From Theristus sp. LFF4_11 (Eukaryota > Nematoda > Chromadorea > Monhysterida > Xyalidae), in contig JASANC010004740.1 in assembly GCA_030248135.1 (NCBI GenBank), positions 1-64,000 of the forward strand: a stretch of 64,000 bases of DNA. Direction: 5' to 3'. A program made the translations under genes and the position numbers. The notes under the pieces are model-generated. The model worked only from the letters and a program-made list of their open reading frames with translations. It did not search any database and was not told the DNA's origin. Positions 35,095 through 46,633 of this stretch are shown one piece after another. How positions within the stretch are numbered: the stretch's first letter is position 1; each line of letters begins with the position of its first letter.

Positions 35095-36614
35095 TCACCA
35101 CATGTGGTCAACAAACGATTCGCGGTCAATTTTATTCAGGTTGTGGTAGACGATTTCGTCATGGCCACGATATGCGAAATACCCGTAGAATGGTTGATCG
35201 GCTAAGAGCAATGGCCACCAATGCACGTCATCGAGCCACATTGCAGCATACGGCACAGCGTCCACGTTGAACCACTGAGCTCGCATTTTTGAAGTAAACA
35301 CAACCTCGTTCAATCAACATGGTGTGACTTGGCTTACCAGTGCTCGTTACCACCAATGTGCAATGCCACCAAGCAATCTGCTGCACAACTGAACAGCGCT
35401 GTTCAGGGGTGTTTGAGCGTGCAGACAACCTTCAGTCTCAAGCGGTGTCCCACTAAAGTCGCTCGTCTTGAACACGTGCACTTCCATGACGGTCGGCTTG
35501 CTTTCAAACTCAAAGTGCAGCAGTCCAATCTGACGCAGTCCGCGCGCGCTCATGTGCGATTCTTCGTGCAGTTCACTGTTTGTTTGTAAACTTGTGTTTT
35601 TGGATGCTTCAAAAATCCATCGCAGATGTGGGGGAAAGCTGAACAAACCGATATGCGCCTTGAACGATTGTCTCATTCGGCTCCACTTTTCCACCGAATC
35701 CATTCCATTTTCCAGCGCCGAAGCCACGTTTCTTGTATCCGAGCAACACCTCGTTGTCGCCCAGCAACAGCACCAGCGTGTACCGTTGCACCGGTGTCTC
35801 TTCCAACGGCCAGCACAATGTGGCATGGCCCCCATTCTTGCGCATGTCAACAAGATCGCTGCATTCGCGCAGTGCACGCAGGCTCTTGAAGCAGTGCACC
35901 AGACGCGAGGCACCGTCCAGCGTGCACTGCGTGTCGCCGACGTACGTGAATCGACCGTAGAACAGGCTGCCTGCCAGCAGCTGGCGCCACCAGTGTCGGT
36001 CTGCGGGCCACATTTGGTCGAATGGAATTTCGTCGGTCGGAAACCACCGTGGAAGCATTTCTGAAAGGCATCATGCTATCACTTAATCGACACGCAAGCA
36101 CAAAGAGTTTTAAATCTAGCAAAAACCATCGGTCGACTCGCAGTGTGTCAAACCGTTGCAGCAGCACAACAAAAAGCAGCCAATCTCCAGGCAGCTTTTC
36201 AGCCGTGCGGAAGTGTCTGTCAGCAACCTTCAGTTTCGACCGGTTCACCAGAAAACTGCGTGCCAAAGAAGACATGCACTTCGATGACGACTGTCTCCGG
36301 TTGCTGATGCGGAAATCGAAAGTGCAGTAATCCGACACGACGCAAGTCCGAACATTTCAGTCCGCCCGTTTCCTCACACAGTTCCCTAATGCAAGAATCA
36401 CAGATCCGATACGATTTTCAGAACGAAATATATGATGAGTGAATGTTTGTTTGCAACCTTACCGATGTGCCGCATGTACAATGGTCTCATCAGCTTGCAC
36501 TTTGCCGCCAAATCCATTCCAGGTTGTCTGTCCAAATCCCCGCTTCTTGTATCCCATCAAGATGCCGCGAGTTTCACAGTGCAGTATAACAAGCGTGCAC
36601 TGCTTTAGTTTCAT
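35095..36614 (-). CDS. Tandem two-domain MTH1/NUDT1-like Nudix hydrolase
   Basis: Nudix enzymes of the MTH1 type hydrolyse oxidised purine nucleotides. Exons in coding order: 36614-36463, 36385-36228, 36060-35649, 35575-35430 and about 35288-35095; about 353 residues, twice the usual ~156. Domain 1: [13 protein letters not shown] start, [19 protein letters not shown], Nudix box continuing [16 protein letters not shown], then [18 protein letters not shown]. Domain 2: [33 protein letters not shown], then [17 protein letters not shown]. Exon 3 carries both the C terminus of domain 1 and the N terminus of domain 2 in one frame, so the fusion is real in this DNA. The last exon lacks an AG acceptor at the expected place. 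Confidence 0.88.
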
Positions 36615-37746
36615 CCTGGTTGCAAATATGAAACTTTGATGATCGCGCTATCTGATGACAATGGTGAGACAAAAAAATAAAGATATTCTTGTGCTGCTAT
36701 GAACGCGTCAACTTTAACTTCCACCGAAACGGTTTACGGAAAACTTTTATTCTTTGTGGAAAATATACATCCGTCACAGGCAAATCTAAGCTAAGTGGAA
36801 GTGACAAAATGACAAATGACAACAATGGATGAAGCGAGAAAATCACAGCGGGATTAAAACAATAAAATTATGATGAAATAGATTCAAGCATATGGTTGAC
36901 ACTTACAATATGTGTCAAATAAAATCAACCAATCACGCACAACGCTCACCAATAATGTAGTATCAAGTATCATTGTGGAATCCTAACAGTGCAGATTCGT
37001 CCAAACAGCTGAAACAAAGCGTCGAACACAAGTCTTCTTACTGAGCCCCAAGTTATTCAGCAGTAAAAATTGTCCACAAGAAAAGAAAAATACGTTGTTA
37101 AAAAATAACATAACAAATAACATGTTTAAAAAGCTAATCTTTTGAACAATCAGAGACCATCAAGAACTCACAACAGAAAAATGTCGTTCCGTTCCTAAGC
37201 AAGTGGTTGTGGGCAACGACGCAGCTTATCAACATGCGCAAACAAACGTTGGGGCTGGAGTGGACAAGCTAAGCACAAGACAAGGCAATAGGAATGGCAG
37301 CGTGGATGACATGCACATGCAGCTACAGTATGGCCGACTAAATAAGGCAGTCCATCAAGGCGGGATCAGTCGCAGACTAGGAGTTGTCTTTTTCAAAATT
37401 GCCAATATAATTCCTATTCATGTGTGCAAGGGAGAAAGAATGAACAGAATAGCACGAAGAATCCATTAGTCTAAAAAAACGCGTCAAATTTGGCACACAA
37501 TCTGGTTTCTGAACGTCTTTTTTCTTTCATTCAAATTTCGCGCGCTCCTTGCACCCTGAAAAAAGCTGCCATGTTTACTCGGCCATTCCGTAGCAAGATC
37601 GCGAACGGGCGCCTTATTAGTCATCTTCAAAGTGATCCAACAGCACAAAAAACGAGAAAAAAGCAAGTAGCGTTGAGACTCATCATGACAGGCACAGCAA
37701 GCAGTGCCTGTTGCGGTTTCACATGCAATCAACTGTCCTCAACAAT
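36615..37746. other. Spacer between Nudix and SH3 genes
   Basis: AT-rich sequence with no coding frame or named repeat that I can support. It holds the upstream region of the Nudix gene and the 3' flank of the SH3 gene. Confidence 0.5.
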
Positions 37747-40700
37747 TCACAAAAGCTGCACAAAGTTTCGCGGGAACATTCCGGTCGGAAGCTGGCGTGC
37801 GTTCGCCAGGTCCAGTATCAACGAGCCTTTCAGCCAATCAGCGTGCATCTCCTCAGTGACACGAATACGATCACCGGCTGAGAACCACAGATCGTCTTTC
37901 TGGTCACCCCTGTAGTCGTACAATGCAACCACCGTCTTACCCACCCAGCTGCCATCCTGAAAATGTGCAAGAAATTGATACTTTTCCCCATTGCGTTCCA
38001 AGCCAGCTTAAATGGCAAAGGGCGCACCTGCGAAGGACTGCAGTCAATGATCTGCTGCTGCTGTTGTTGTTGAACGAATGTTTTTGGAAACATGCCGAAA
38101 CGGGACGGACAACCAACAATGCAACCCCGATACCACTCCTCGGATAAATCATCGCACACTTCAATCTGTTCACCGGCCTGACAGAAAGAAACGCAAACGC
38201 GATGCATTTTGCAACAACATTGAGCATTATTTGAAAATCACAATTTTTGGGACTCTCAAAATAAATACAGAACCTTGAACGAGAGATCGTCGGCCGTTTC
38301 TGCTTCAAAGTCATACAAAGCGACTGTTGTAAACAACACTCTCATTGATGGCGGCTTGACTGCAAAAAACTGTGCACAAATTTGCAGACTTCACACTTTT
38401 TGAAAACAAATCGACATCATCGCCACAGAAGAATTCAGTACATCCGAATCGAACCCACGTGCATGAACCCCCACTAGAACAGAAACAACTTCGCCCACAG
38501 CTATTCTCACTAATAAATGAAAATCTATTATTTCGCGTGAAAACGCGTACCTTGTCTCGGAGTAGATGGACAATCCTGGAGTATTTGGACAAAATTCTTT
38601 GGGATTATGCCTTTGCGACCATGCTCGCTTTCGCCAGTGAGCCAATGTTCATCAAGATGGTTCAGCAGTTTCACAATGTCACCTTTAGTGAGTGGCAAAT
38701 CTTCGTTTGTTGTCGCCTCATAATCATAAAGCGCTTCGCATCGCGGCCCACTATTCAGCCTGGAAAGCAAATGAGACCCGTCAATCGCAGTGTAAGAAGA
38801 TGTTTCAGTCCCCATGAAATATTGTGGATTTGCAACTGCATTTAGCATTCAGTTGCATGCAATTGCGTTTGCACTGACCAAAGCGGCAGCGGTATCTTAA
38901 CATCGAGAAAGTTTTTCGGAACGATGCCGCGTTGTTTCGTGCGCAGATTCTCACCGAGATACCATTCGCTGTCGACGTTCTTTATCAGTCGCACACAGTC
39001 GCCGGTCTGAACGCAGCAACAAGCGCGCAAATTGCAGAATAAAATCACTACTAAAGATATTGTCAGGGTTGTTTAGAATAAAAGCAAATTCGCACCACCG
39101 ACCATGCTGGTCAGTTCATCGCTCTTTTCGCCTGTGAACTCAAATTTAACAATTCCATGCGGTTGATTTGTCGTCATCATGGCCTAAAAAATACTGAGCT
39201 CGAGATAAGATGAGTGGCAGGTGGAGTGAATAGACTCAGTGAACCTGCGGAGGCGTGTGCGGCTGTCGGGGCTGTGTTGGCGTGCATGGCGGCTGGCTGG
39301 CGGCATGGTGCGACGGTGGGCGGGGCGGCGGCCGCTGCGACGTGGAGGTGCCGTTGTTGCTGCACCCACTCGCCCACGCATCTGCAATGTGCCGCCGTGT
39401 TTCAGCGTCAGTTTGCATTGCCCGTCAATGTTTATATCTCTGCGACCAGACCATACATGAATCGGCCGGCCGCCATGTGATGTGCTGAGCACGCAACTAG
39501 CGTTTTGCTCCACTGTTCGCCACACGGCGCCATTATTCACTGTATGGGGCAGATTCAGCACGTTCACGTCACAGTGATCACTGGCATTGCAAAAGTCAAC
39601 AGACCCTGCAGTACCGTTTGTTCGTGCGACCGGCGGCGGGCCACCGAACTGCAGTTTCGTCTCCAGCTGCGAACGGATGTTGCTGACGGAGGCAGTCTGC
39701 TGCTGCGGCCTCGGGCTTGACGCAGGTCGAGGCGGTGCACCACTGGCACCCGTTTGTCTGTGTGACTGCCAACTGTCGTGCTGGCCGTATGCCGACGCTG
39801 CAGTGCTGGCTGCACTCATGTACGTGCTCGTTGGCACCTGTGCAACTCAAACATACAGTCCACACTACCATACGTTCATTCAGCTGCTTACTTCTCAGTG
39901 ACAGCAATGCAAGTAAAAATCAATTTTAAGCCATCACAACACGATCATTGGTTGCACTACTGTGCTTAGCAAAGCAATCGCCTAACGGCCTGCAGAAACC
40001 GGTCACCACAGACACCCACCATGAGACGAGGGTCTGTGTGTCAAATTCATCAAACACCTGAACGCAACAATCAACCGCAAACGGACGTGTTTCGCAGCAT
40101 TGACAATGCCGGTCACAGGGACGTGTCGCGCGTTCGGGTGTGCAGCTTGTGCCGCCTTGACGTAGGTCTCCGTGGGCACCTGCTTGGCCGCATTCACCAA
40201 CGTTTCCTTGGGCACATACTTTGATGCACTCATGAACGCACTCGTCATGCCCGATGCCGATTTGTCACGCCCACTGGCAACTTCGAACATTGCGCGCGCC
40301 TCAGACACGCTCGGGGTGCCTCCTGTGCAACAAAATACACGGTGATCCAAAACAACTGCACCATCAGAATCGGCTATGGCTCGCCAACGGCTGGATGGTC
40401 TGGACTGAAATTGATCACCAACCAATCGGCTGATTGTCCATAACTCGGAGTTAACATTAACCAAATGCGCGATGTTTATGATATCAAGAGTCAAGACTAT
40501 GGAAATGCTCTTCTGAAGAGTCACATGCGGTATTACAGCAAGCAGCGCGCGTGCCGGCGCATGTTTGTCATGTTGGCCGCAGAGGACAATAGTGTCACAA
40601 CTCGCGACGCACCGTCTTCGTATGCGGACTCAGTGCATTCAAGTTGCACGTTGCAGCCGAGCACTGACCAGTTTCGGGTGTCGGCTTTTTCGGGCGTTCC

Positions 40701-40846
40701 GGCGGCGTGGCGCCCTTGGCCGTCTGTGCGCTGATGGCGCTCTGTGCCGCGGACGCGAACGCGCCCAGCTTCGAGCCGACTGCAGCGATCGTCTCCTTCG
40801 GCAGCGGCGGCAGCGGCTTGTCTGCGCGGAACATGTCGGCGGCTCT
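37747..40846 (-). CDS. Four-SH3 adaptor protein, SH3D19-like, 5' end uncertain
   Basis: Adaptor with four SH3 domains, which bind proline-rich partners in cytoskeletal or membrane-traffic complexes. Exons in order: 40846-40669, 40322-40087, 39837-39615, 39381-39245, 39183-39103, 39006-38879, 38759-38551, 38323-38274, 38177-38028, 37956-37747, all phase-consistent (about 533 residues). The N-terminal third is low complexity: PPLPKETIAAVGSKLGA, then degenerate repeats (VPKETLVNAAKQ, VPTETYVKAAQAA, VTGIVNAAKH, VPTSTYMSAAST), then a proline-rich stretch (QRPPPRPPSHH). SH3 domains: IVKFEFTGEKSDEL to GIVPKNFLDV; CEALYDYEATTNEDLPL to GIIPKNFVQIL; VALYDFEAETADDLSF to GMFPKTFVQ; VVALYDYRGDQKDDLWF to GMFPRNFVQLL at the C terminus. 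Domain count suggests SH3D19, but I cannot exclude another multi-SH3 family. Translation may start upstream of 40846. Confidence 0.85.
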
Positions 40847-41138
40847 CTGAAAACACAACACACCGATACCGATGCTTTCGGCTTTCATTGTTGCTGCTCT
40901 GGTGAAATTGCTGAAGTCGTTCAGCGTGTTCAAAAATTATATTTTGTTTCTCTCTTAAAAAGTGCATTTGATGCTTTTAATATTCAGCCACAAATTCGGT
41001 TAGCAACGATCAACGAAGCATTGGACAGCATCAACATAGCCATAATTTTGTGGTCAGGCTCGCATGCAGCAAAGAAAATACACTCATCACAATTCGGGCA
41101 CAATTAAAAAAATTGGCGATCGTCGAATGTCACAAATA

Positions 41139-41681
41139 CAGGGTCTGCCAGAAGTCACCTTTTGATTGCCAATAATTCTTCAAAACCGCTCCTCTGCCAA
41201 TTCTGCTAAATTTGGAAACTTACATACCCAACCGTCTAACTTGAAAGATCGAAAGGTCTAAAGCTCTGAGCAAAATTCCACCACAATAAACCAATTTTCA
41301 TGATGGTTCTCTGCATTTCGGCCTGGTCAATATCATATGCAGAAGAGGGTTTCAAAAAAGGGTTTAAAATTGAATATCTTGAAAAATTTATGATTCGAAT
41401 CCAGCATAAACAACGACTTTATGACTTTTAATTAAAGCAGCGACTCTTACCGAATGACGGTTTTGCCTTCTACAACGAACAATTTTTAATTTTCCGATTT
41501 TTCATTTTTGTGTTTAGCAAGTGTTTTCTGCTCGATTGAGCTTAAATTATACACAGATCTACTCAGACCCTTGAGTATGTAAATCAAATTTCACTGAAAT
41601 TGGTAAAGCGGTTGAAGAGTTATTGGCAAACACAGTTATTGGTTTTAGTTAAAGGTGACCCACTACTTCTGGCCCACCTTG
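41139..41681. mobile_element. Mariner-type MITE (CAGGGT..GCCAGAAGT ends)
   Basis: Left end CAGGGTCTGCCAGAAGTCAC and right end, reversed, CAAGGTGGGCCAGAAGTAG, each flanked by TA. Between them about 540 bp without a transposase frame. Located between the SH3 and MOB4 genes; apart from it, the spacer 40934-42380 shows nothing I recognise. Confidence 0.75.
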
Positions 41682-42380
41682 TATACGACTACGCAGTACG
41701 GTAATCACGAAAACTCAACCGAACATGACCAATATTTCAATTGTTTACTCATTGAAACAAGATCGGGGCAAAACCGCATGCGGCAGTGGCACACGAAACA
41801 AAAGGTTTTGATCTTTGACAGTTCACCATGTGCAGAAATGCATGCAACAAGTACCAATAAAGGTCACCTTTTGCGTGTTGGCAAAGAAATCCATTATTTA
41901 CTGCTTTAGAAAAAAGAAAATATGACAAATATACGGAATGAACAAACGAAAAATGCGACTTTTTGTAAGGCTGTCGAGACGTGACAGTGCCTGGTGAACA
42001 ACCAAGTCCGCTGCAAACAGCAAGTTCAAAAAGTTTAAAAGTAATTTTATTGTTTCTGAAATCTTTGGAAAAACAGTTCCGACGATAAAAGAACAATAAT
42101 ATAGACAATACCACAAAAGAAACGGCAAAATCTTTCCATGACTGGATGCAAGCAACCACAAATACAAATAATTCAGTTTTTCAATAACTTCAATTGAACT
42201 TATGAATTTTAATGAACGATAAACATTTCCACGATTGATTAACTTTATTTTCGAAAACCGAATGGACTGCAATCTATAATAATGAATGCATGAAAGATTG
42301 GTTATGTGCAACATCAGCATCCTGCTTGACCAGACGAGATTCTAGACCGTTAGTTTTATCCAATCCAAAATGCAATACGT

Positions 42381-45077
42381 TTACGCTTCACTTTCACCGC
42401 TCAAGATTGGCACAATCAAATGCTCCTGGGACATCAGATTGTATTTTGTTACATAGACGGTAAATCGACGGCACAGATGTGTTTCATTCTGAAAAAGAAA
42501 TCTACAGTAGCAGGTATAGACCTTGGCGTTCAAAGATTTTCTTGCAAGTTGTGTGCACCAAACTGAATTTCAATCCAAAAGAATAGAACCTACTTCAAAC
42601 GAGTCGAAGATCTTACGATGGTGGTAATAGGCGTGTGAAAAAATGCGGTACACGCGTCGGCAGACGGAGCCAATTTTGGCGATTGACGACTCCTTGATAC
42701 TGACACGGCTCGGAAAGTATTTGTTGTTATTGAGAAGGGACGCAGCACCATCCAGTGTGTGACGTGTGTAGTCAATGGCACAACACTAAACATTATAAGC
42801 CTCATAATACGCATTATAAGTACAGGATGCGCTAAAAAGTGCACATTTAAAATGGCTCGTATTCGCCACCAGCATGCTGAGCTGAAATTTGCAACACTAC
42901 AAATTTATGCCTTCTTTTATGGATTCAAATGTCAGCTGATCCAGTCGACAAATTACAAAAAAGCTGTTTTTTGACTGCGTAAGAGTGCTACTCTGGACAA
43001 ACATCGTTCAAAATGTCATGTCGGTGCTGCAAATCTTTTTTAGCACTAGTCTCTGAGTTATGAACGTTTCAGAGCTGTTCATAATGTAGTTTGCTCAATG
43101 TGGTTGTCGTTGTCTTGAGTGAGTGTGTTCAAACGATCGGCACACTGTCCGCAGAAGTTTTCTCGCAAAAAAACACGATAGTGAATCTTAGTCATTGATC
43201 CTAGCCTCAATGTGGCGTAACTACGTTTTAAAAAAAGTTGAAAAATGTTGCTGACCACCACAGGATAAATAGCAGAATAACTTTTGTCTTGTTCTGCCAT
43301 CAATAACATTGTATCGTTTGTATTTATTCATTATACACCTTAAAAATGACTTTTTGTGCAAATTGGTAGTTTTCAGTGTGTGCCTCAACGTTTTCAAAAG
43401 AAGGCAAATGTGTTTCAGTGTTCCAAATGTCAACTCATTATCACATACCAGTGACGATTTTAAATTTGCACTTTTTTGGCGCACCCTACTAGTGGAAACG
43501 AGCTGACCAGAAGTCGGTGCAACACTGTGCACTCGCTGGCAAGTGCATACCTCCTTCGGATTTTTGTGCGCCGCGCATAAGAATATCCATTGCTCGGTGG
43601 CAGTCATTTGCGTGCACTGATCCGGGTGGCATTCGTCCTGTCAAGTTTATTTTAGTAATTCTGTGCCGCTTTTATGAATTTTGGCGCCGAGACTCAATGC
43701 GCGCCAAGATAGGTAATCAGTTTCATGCATGATGCGGTAATTCAAAAATGGGCCAGTGATCCGAATTTAGTCACTCAGGCGGTTTTGAATTGTCACAAAA
43801 AAATAGAAACTAGTTTCCTTTCACGTCTGCAAACCCAGAACTTAAAAAAAAACTGATAATACTAATTCTCTAGATTCCCAAAAGCCGCGAAATGAAAACC
43901 GAAATAAAAATGAAAATCGAAATGAACAACCTGCAGCAAAACGGCCAGTCCATTGAGCTCCATACAAAACTGTCTCAAATGTTCGTACTTCCAGACGCCC
44001 TCTTCCTGGCCGTCGGGTGGAGTCAGAATGGTGTCGACATCAGCGACGTTGCGTCTGATCAACTGCTGCATGTACTGTTGCACGTTGAACATGCTGTCCA
44101 TGTCTTCAAATGCCAGCTCCGCCCATTTACACCAATCCTTAAACACTAGCAAATCTGGAATCTGTTCGACTACAGATAAAAACAGAAGAAAAATACACAC
44201 AAAACAAGAATACATCCAAATAAAATTAAAAAAGAATACCCACTACGACGGTGGGTACATCGTGGTAGTACCGTTGTACTACATCGGTACAATGTAGTAT
44301 ATATTGGGGGCCAAAAACATCGTGGGCCAAAAACACTACCGGGATTCAAATATCTCTATCTCGCGTCAGGTTTGAGGTATGGGTCTGACATTTATAAATT
44401 TTACAGAACTCACAGAATATTTTTTTTAATTGTATTTAAATTTTAATTAAACTTTTTTTTGTTTTCACTCATTTGTTTTTTGACAATTTTTTGAAAAAAA
44501 ACCTGAAAACTACGAGTGCAACACAAAGTAACTGCCATTTGGAAACAATTGACGAAATTTAAAACAACTGTGATGCACTGCCTGCAAGCAAATTGATACT
44601 GATACTAAAGTAAGACGGTGTGCGCAAGATTGACACAGACACTTGATTGCACCAAAAAGTCCTGATGAGGTTTTGACATCGGATGGGCATGGGGGCCGTC
44701 ACTGAAATCCGTGGTTCTCACATCGAGCAACTGAACCCGAATCAGTTGCAAACTAACGCCGGTAAATAAGTAAACATGTCGATGAAGTCCAGCTACTTTC
44801 GAAGAATATGTGTAAGATAGAGACAGACACACACGAGATAGAGCAATTTGAAGTCTGGTATTTTGTGGCCCACCCTGCATATAATGTAAACCAAGCCGTT
44901 CTTTGTCTTTTTATAACTGAAAATGATCAACTGGCAACTGTAACATAACAACCAAGCAGTCAAGCAGACCTCAGCTTTTGTTCCAGGCGGATTCCGACGG
45001 TACATGGGCGGCACACTCGCCACTTCTGCTCCATCTTGTTCTTGATTCACAACAGCAACCTCAACCGCTGCAGCCAT
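42381..45077 (-). CDS. MOB4: MOB-like protein phocein (MOB kinase activator 4)
   Basis: Component of the STRIPAK phosphatase-kinase complex, acting in Hippo signalling and membrane traffic. Exons: 45077-44970, 44161-43931, 43637-43551, 42785-42594, 42488-42381, all phase-consistent, giving 241 residues (human 225). Landmarks: [63 protein letters not shown] with the zinc-binding Cys pair, [35 protein letters not shown] with the zinc-binding His pair, and the C terminus PILSGESEA. Met at 45077 is the only plausible start. An insertion [13 protein letters not shown] relative to human follows exon 1. MITEs occupy introns 2 and 3, and an FB element starts 26 bp upstream of the ATG. Confidence 0.93.
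42823..43486. mobile_element. MITE in MOB4 intron 3
   Basis: Left end CAGGATGCGCTAAAAAGTGCAC and right end, reversed, GGGTGCGCCAAAAAAGTGCAAATTT are inverted repeats with TA at both borders. A similar right end (GTGCACTTTTTTTGTGCCACCCTG) lies at about 9937-9960 in PIGG intron 1. No transposase frame is seen. Confidence 0.7.
43671..43862 (+). repeat. MITE family M1, copy 4 (MOB4 intron 2)
   Basis: GCCGAGACTCAATGCGCG at the left, CAGTTTCATGCATGATGCGG inside, GAAACTAGTTTCC and a shortened right end CAAACCCAGAAC before TGATAATAC. The right inverted repeat has lost the GCATTCAG part. Confidence 0.82.
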
Positions 45078-45102
45078 TTGCGACTTGCTCTGCACCGTCT
45101 AG

Positions 45103-46503
45103 GGTTAGAAAAAAAGTGAAAATCCCAATTTTCGTTCAATTAAATTTTTTTACTTTTTTAAAAGTTTTTTAATTAATTAAAAAATTTCTAAAATTCCGGA
45201 AAAAATCTGATGATCGACAAAAATAGGTGCATTCGAAGTTAGGTTCGTTCGAAGCGTCTCGTCGAGCTGAGTTCAGCTAGACTATTTTCAGAACGATCCG
45301 GAAAACTATAAGAGCGAAAATCGTGTTTTATTGAAATTATGTCCAGTTCATAGAGGGAAAGTTGCATTTTCAACAGTAAAACAGGACAATTTTTGACGTG
45401 TACTTGAATATTGAACCGTTCTTAGTTGTTCCTCTTTAGAAAATTACCAAAATTTGACTGTGTTCAAAAATTCCTGTTTGCTGTAGCTAAGTCGGCAACC
45501 CCTGTCGACCCGGTCGCCCCTGATAGACAGCCGATGTCCAGCGCGATGCCCACTCTGCAACGACGCTGACGAAGACGTTCGCCACATCTTCACGTGTCCT
45601 GTTCGAGCGCTCGACGTCGTCGCGCGAGACCTGTGGGACCGGCCGGCACAGGTCGCGAAGGCACTGCGTCTGCCGACGGAACAATAATCAGCAGCAGCAC
45701 GGCAACAAACAACAACAACCCGGTCGCCCCCCCCCAAGACACTTACTTTCAGGTTCAACCAGCTATGCTATCTGCCACATGGCGACAGCCCACTCTTCAA
45801 ATCATCGTATCGAAAACACGTACCATGATTTCGCGATCACGTTGCGGGCAACTGACAGACGCAAGTTTAACACGTTAGTTCAGCTCAGCACGCAAGTTTT
45901 AACATGTGGCCATGTTATCGGGTATCTGAAAAACGGTCGTGTGATGTGGTATTAACCAACATCTCCGCTCCAATTGTTTAACAATATATCGCACAACTCC
46001 ATTGTAGACCTATAACATACGCCAATCAACAAAATATCATGTTCATCTCATAGCCTACCGACTGAAAAACATGTTCTAAGTTGCAAGAAAACGATTTCTG
46101 AAACGATATTTCAATTCAGTTAAGTCATTTCAACGCTAAAAATTGAGTCTAGAAGTCATCCAAATCGAAAAACATGGAGTACGTCGGTCAAAATGACCAA
46201 ATAATGACATTTACCTAAGTACACAAAGAAGTTGGGAAGAAAATTTGGTTTGAACTTTCAAAAAATTATGCCATAAATCGAATTTTCAGAGCAAAGTAGA
46301 AGAAAAGTTTTTCAATTTTTTTTAAGTTTGAAAAAAAAAAATCCAAATTTAAAAAAAAACGAAAAAAATTTTTTTTTTCAAAGCCTCTCCTAACCCTAAA
46401 TCGAATGCACCTATTTTTGTCGACCATCGGATTTTTCTCCGGCATTAAATTTTTTTTTAATTTATTTAAAAAAATTTATCGGGATTTTCACTTTTTTTCG
46501 AAC
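45103..46503 (+). mobile_element. FB element, copy C, with ~130-bp terminal inverted repeats
   Basis: The left arm (about 45103-45240) reads GGTTAGAAAAAAAGTGAAAATCCC ... GATCGACAAAAATAGGTGCATTCGA; the right arm (about 46392-46503) is its inverse, TCGAATGCACCTATTTTTGTCGACC ... GGGATTTTCACTTTTTTTC. The interior matches FB copies A and B and has taken a LINE insertion at 45521. Part of the sequence at about 45455-45495 recurs inverted at 62030-62090. It has no transposase frame. Confidence 0.85.
45521..45717 (+). pseudogene. LINE 3' end inserted in the FB element
   Basis: In the plus frame it encodes CPLCNDADEDVRHIFTCP followed by ARDLWDRPAQVAKAL, the C-terminal zinc-knuckle region of R1/I/CR1-like LINEs, then a stop and a 3' tail of CAACAACAAC. 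It is flanked by a direct repeat of about 13 bp (ACCCGGTCGCCCC at about 45508-45520 and 45718-45730). The empty site in FB copy B reads TCGGTCGCCCTC. It is a 5'-truncated LINE insertion. Confidence 0.82.
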
Positions 46504-46633
46504 CGTAGTCTGCGTCTGTCTGCTGGCATGTCAAGTTCATAATTGTCTGCGCAAGCGCAACAGTTCAATCACCAGCACCACACAACAACCGCAAGCCAAG
46601 AGACAACGCGTTTTCACCAGCAATCAATCAGCC

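Noticed and set aside
39214..39929. Overlapping plus- and minus-strand frames in the SH3 gene's proline-rich region
   Set aside because: GC-rich low-complexity coding DNA opens several frames; only the one joined by in-phase splice sites to the SH3 exons is kept.
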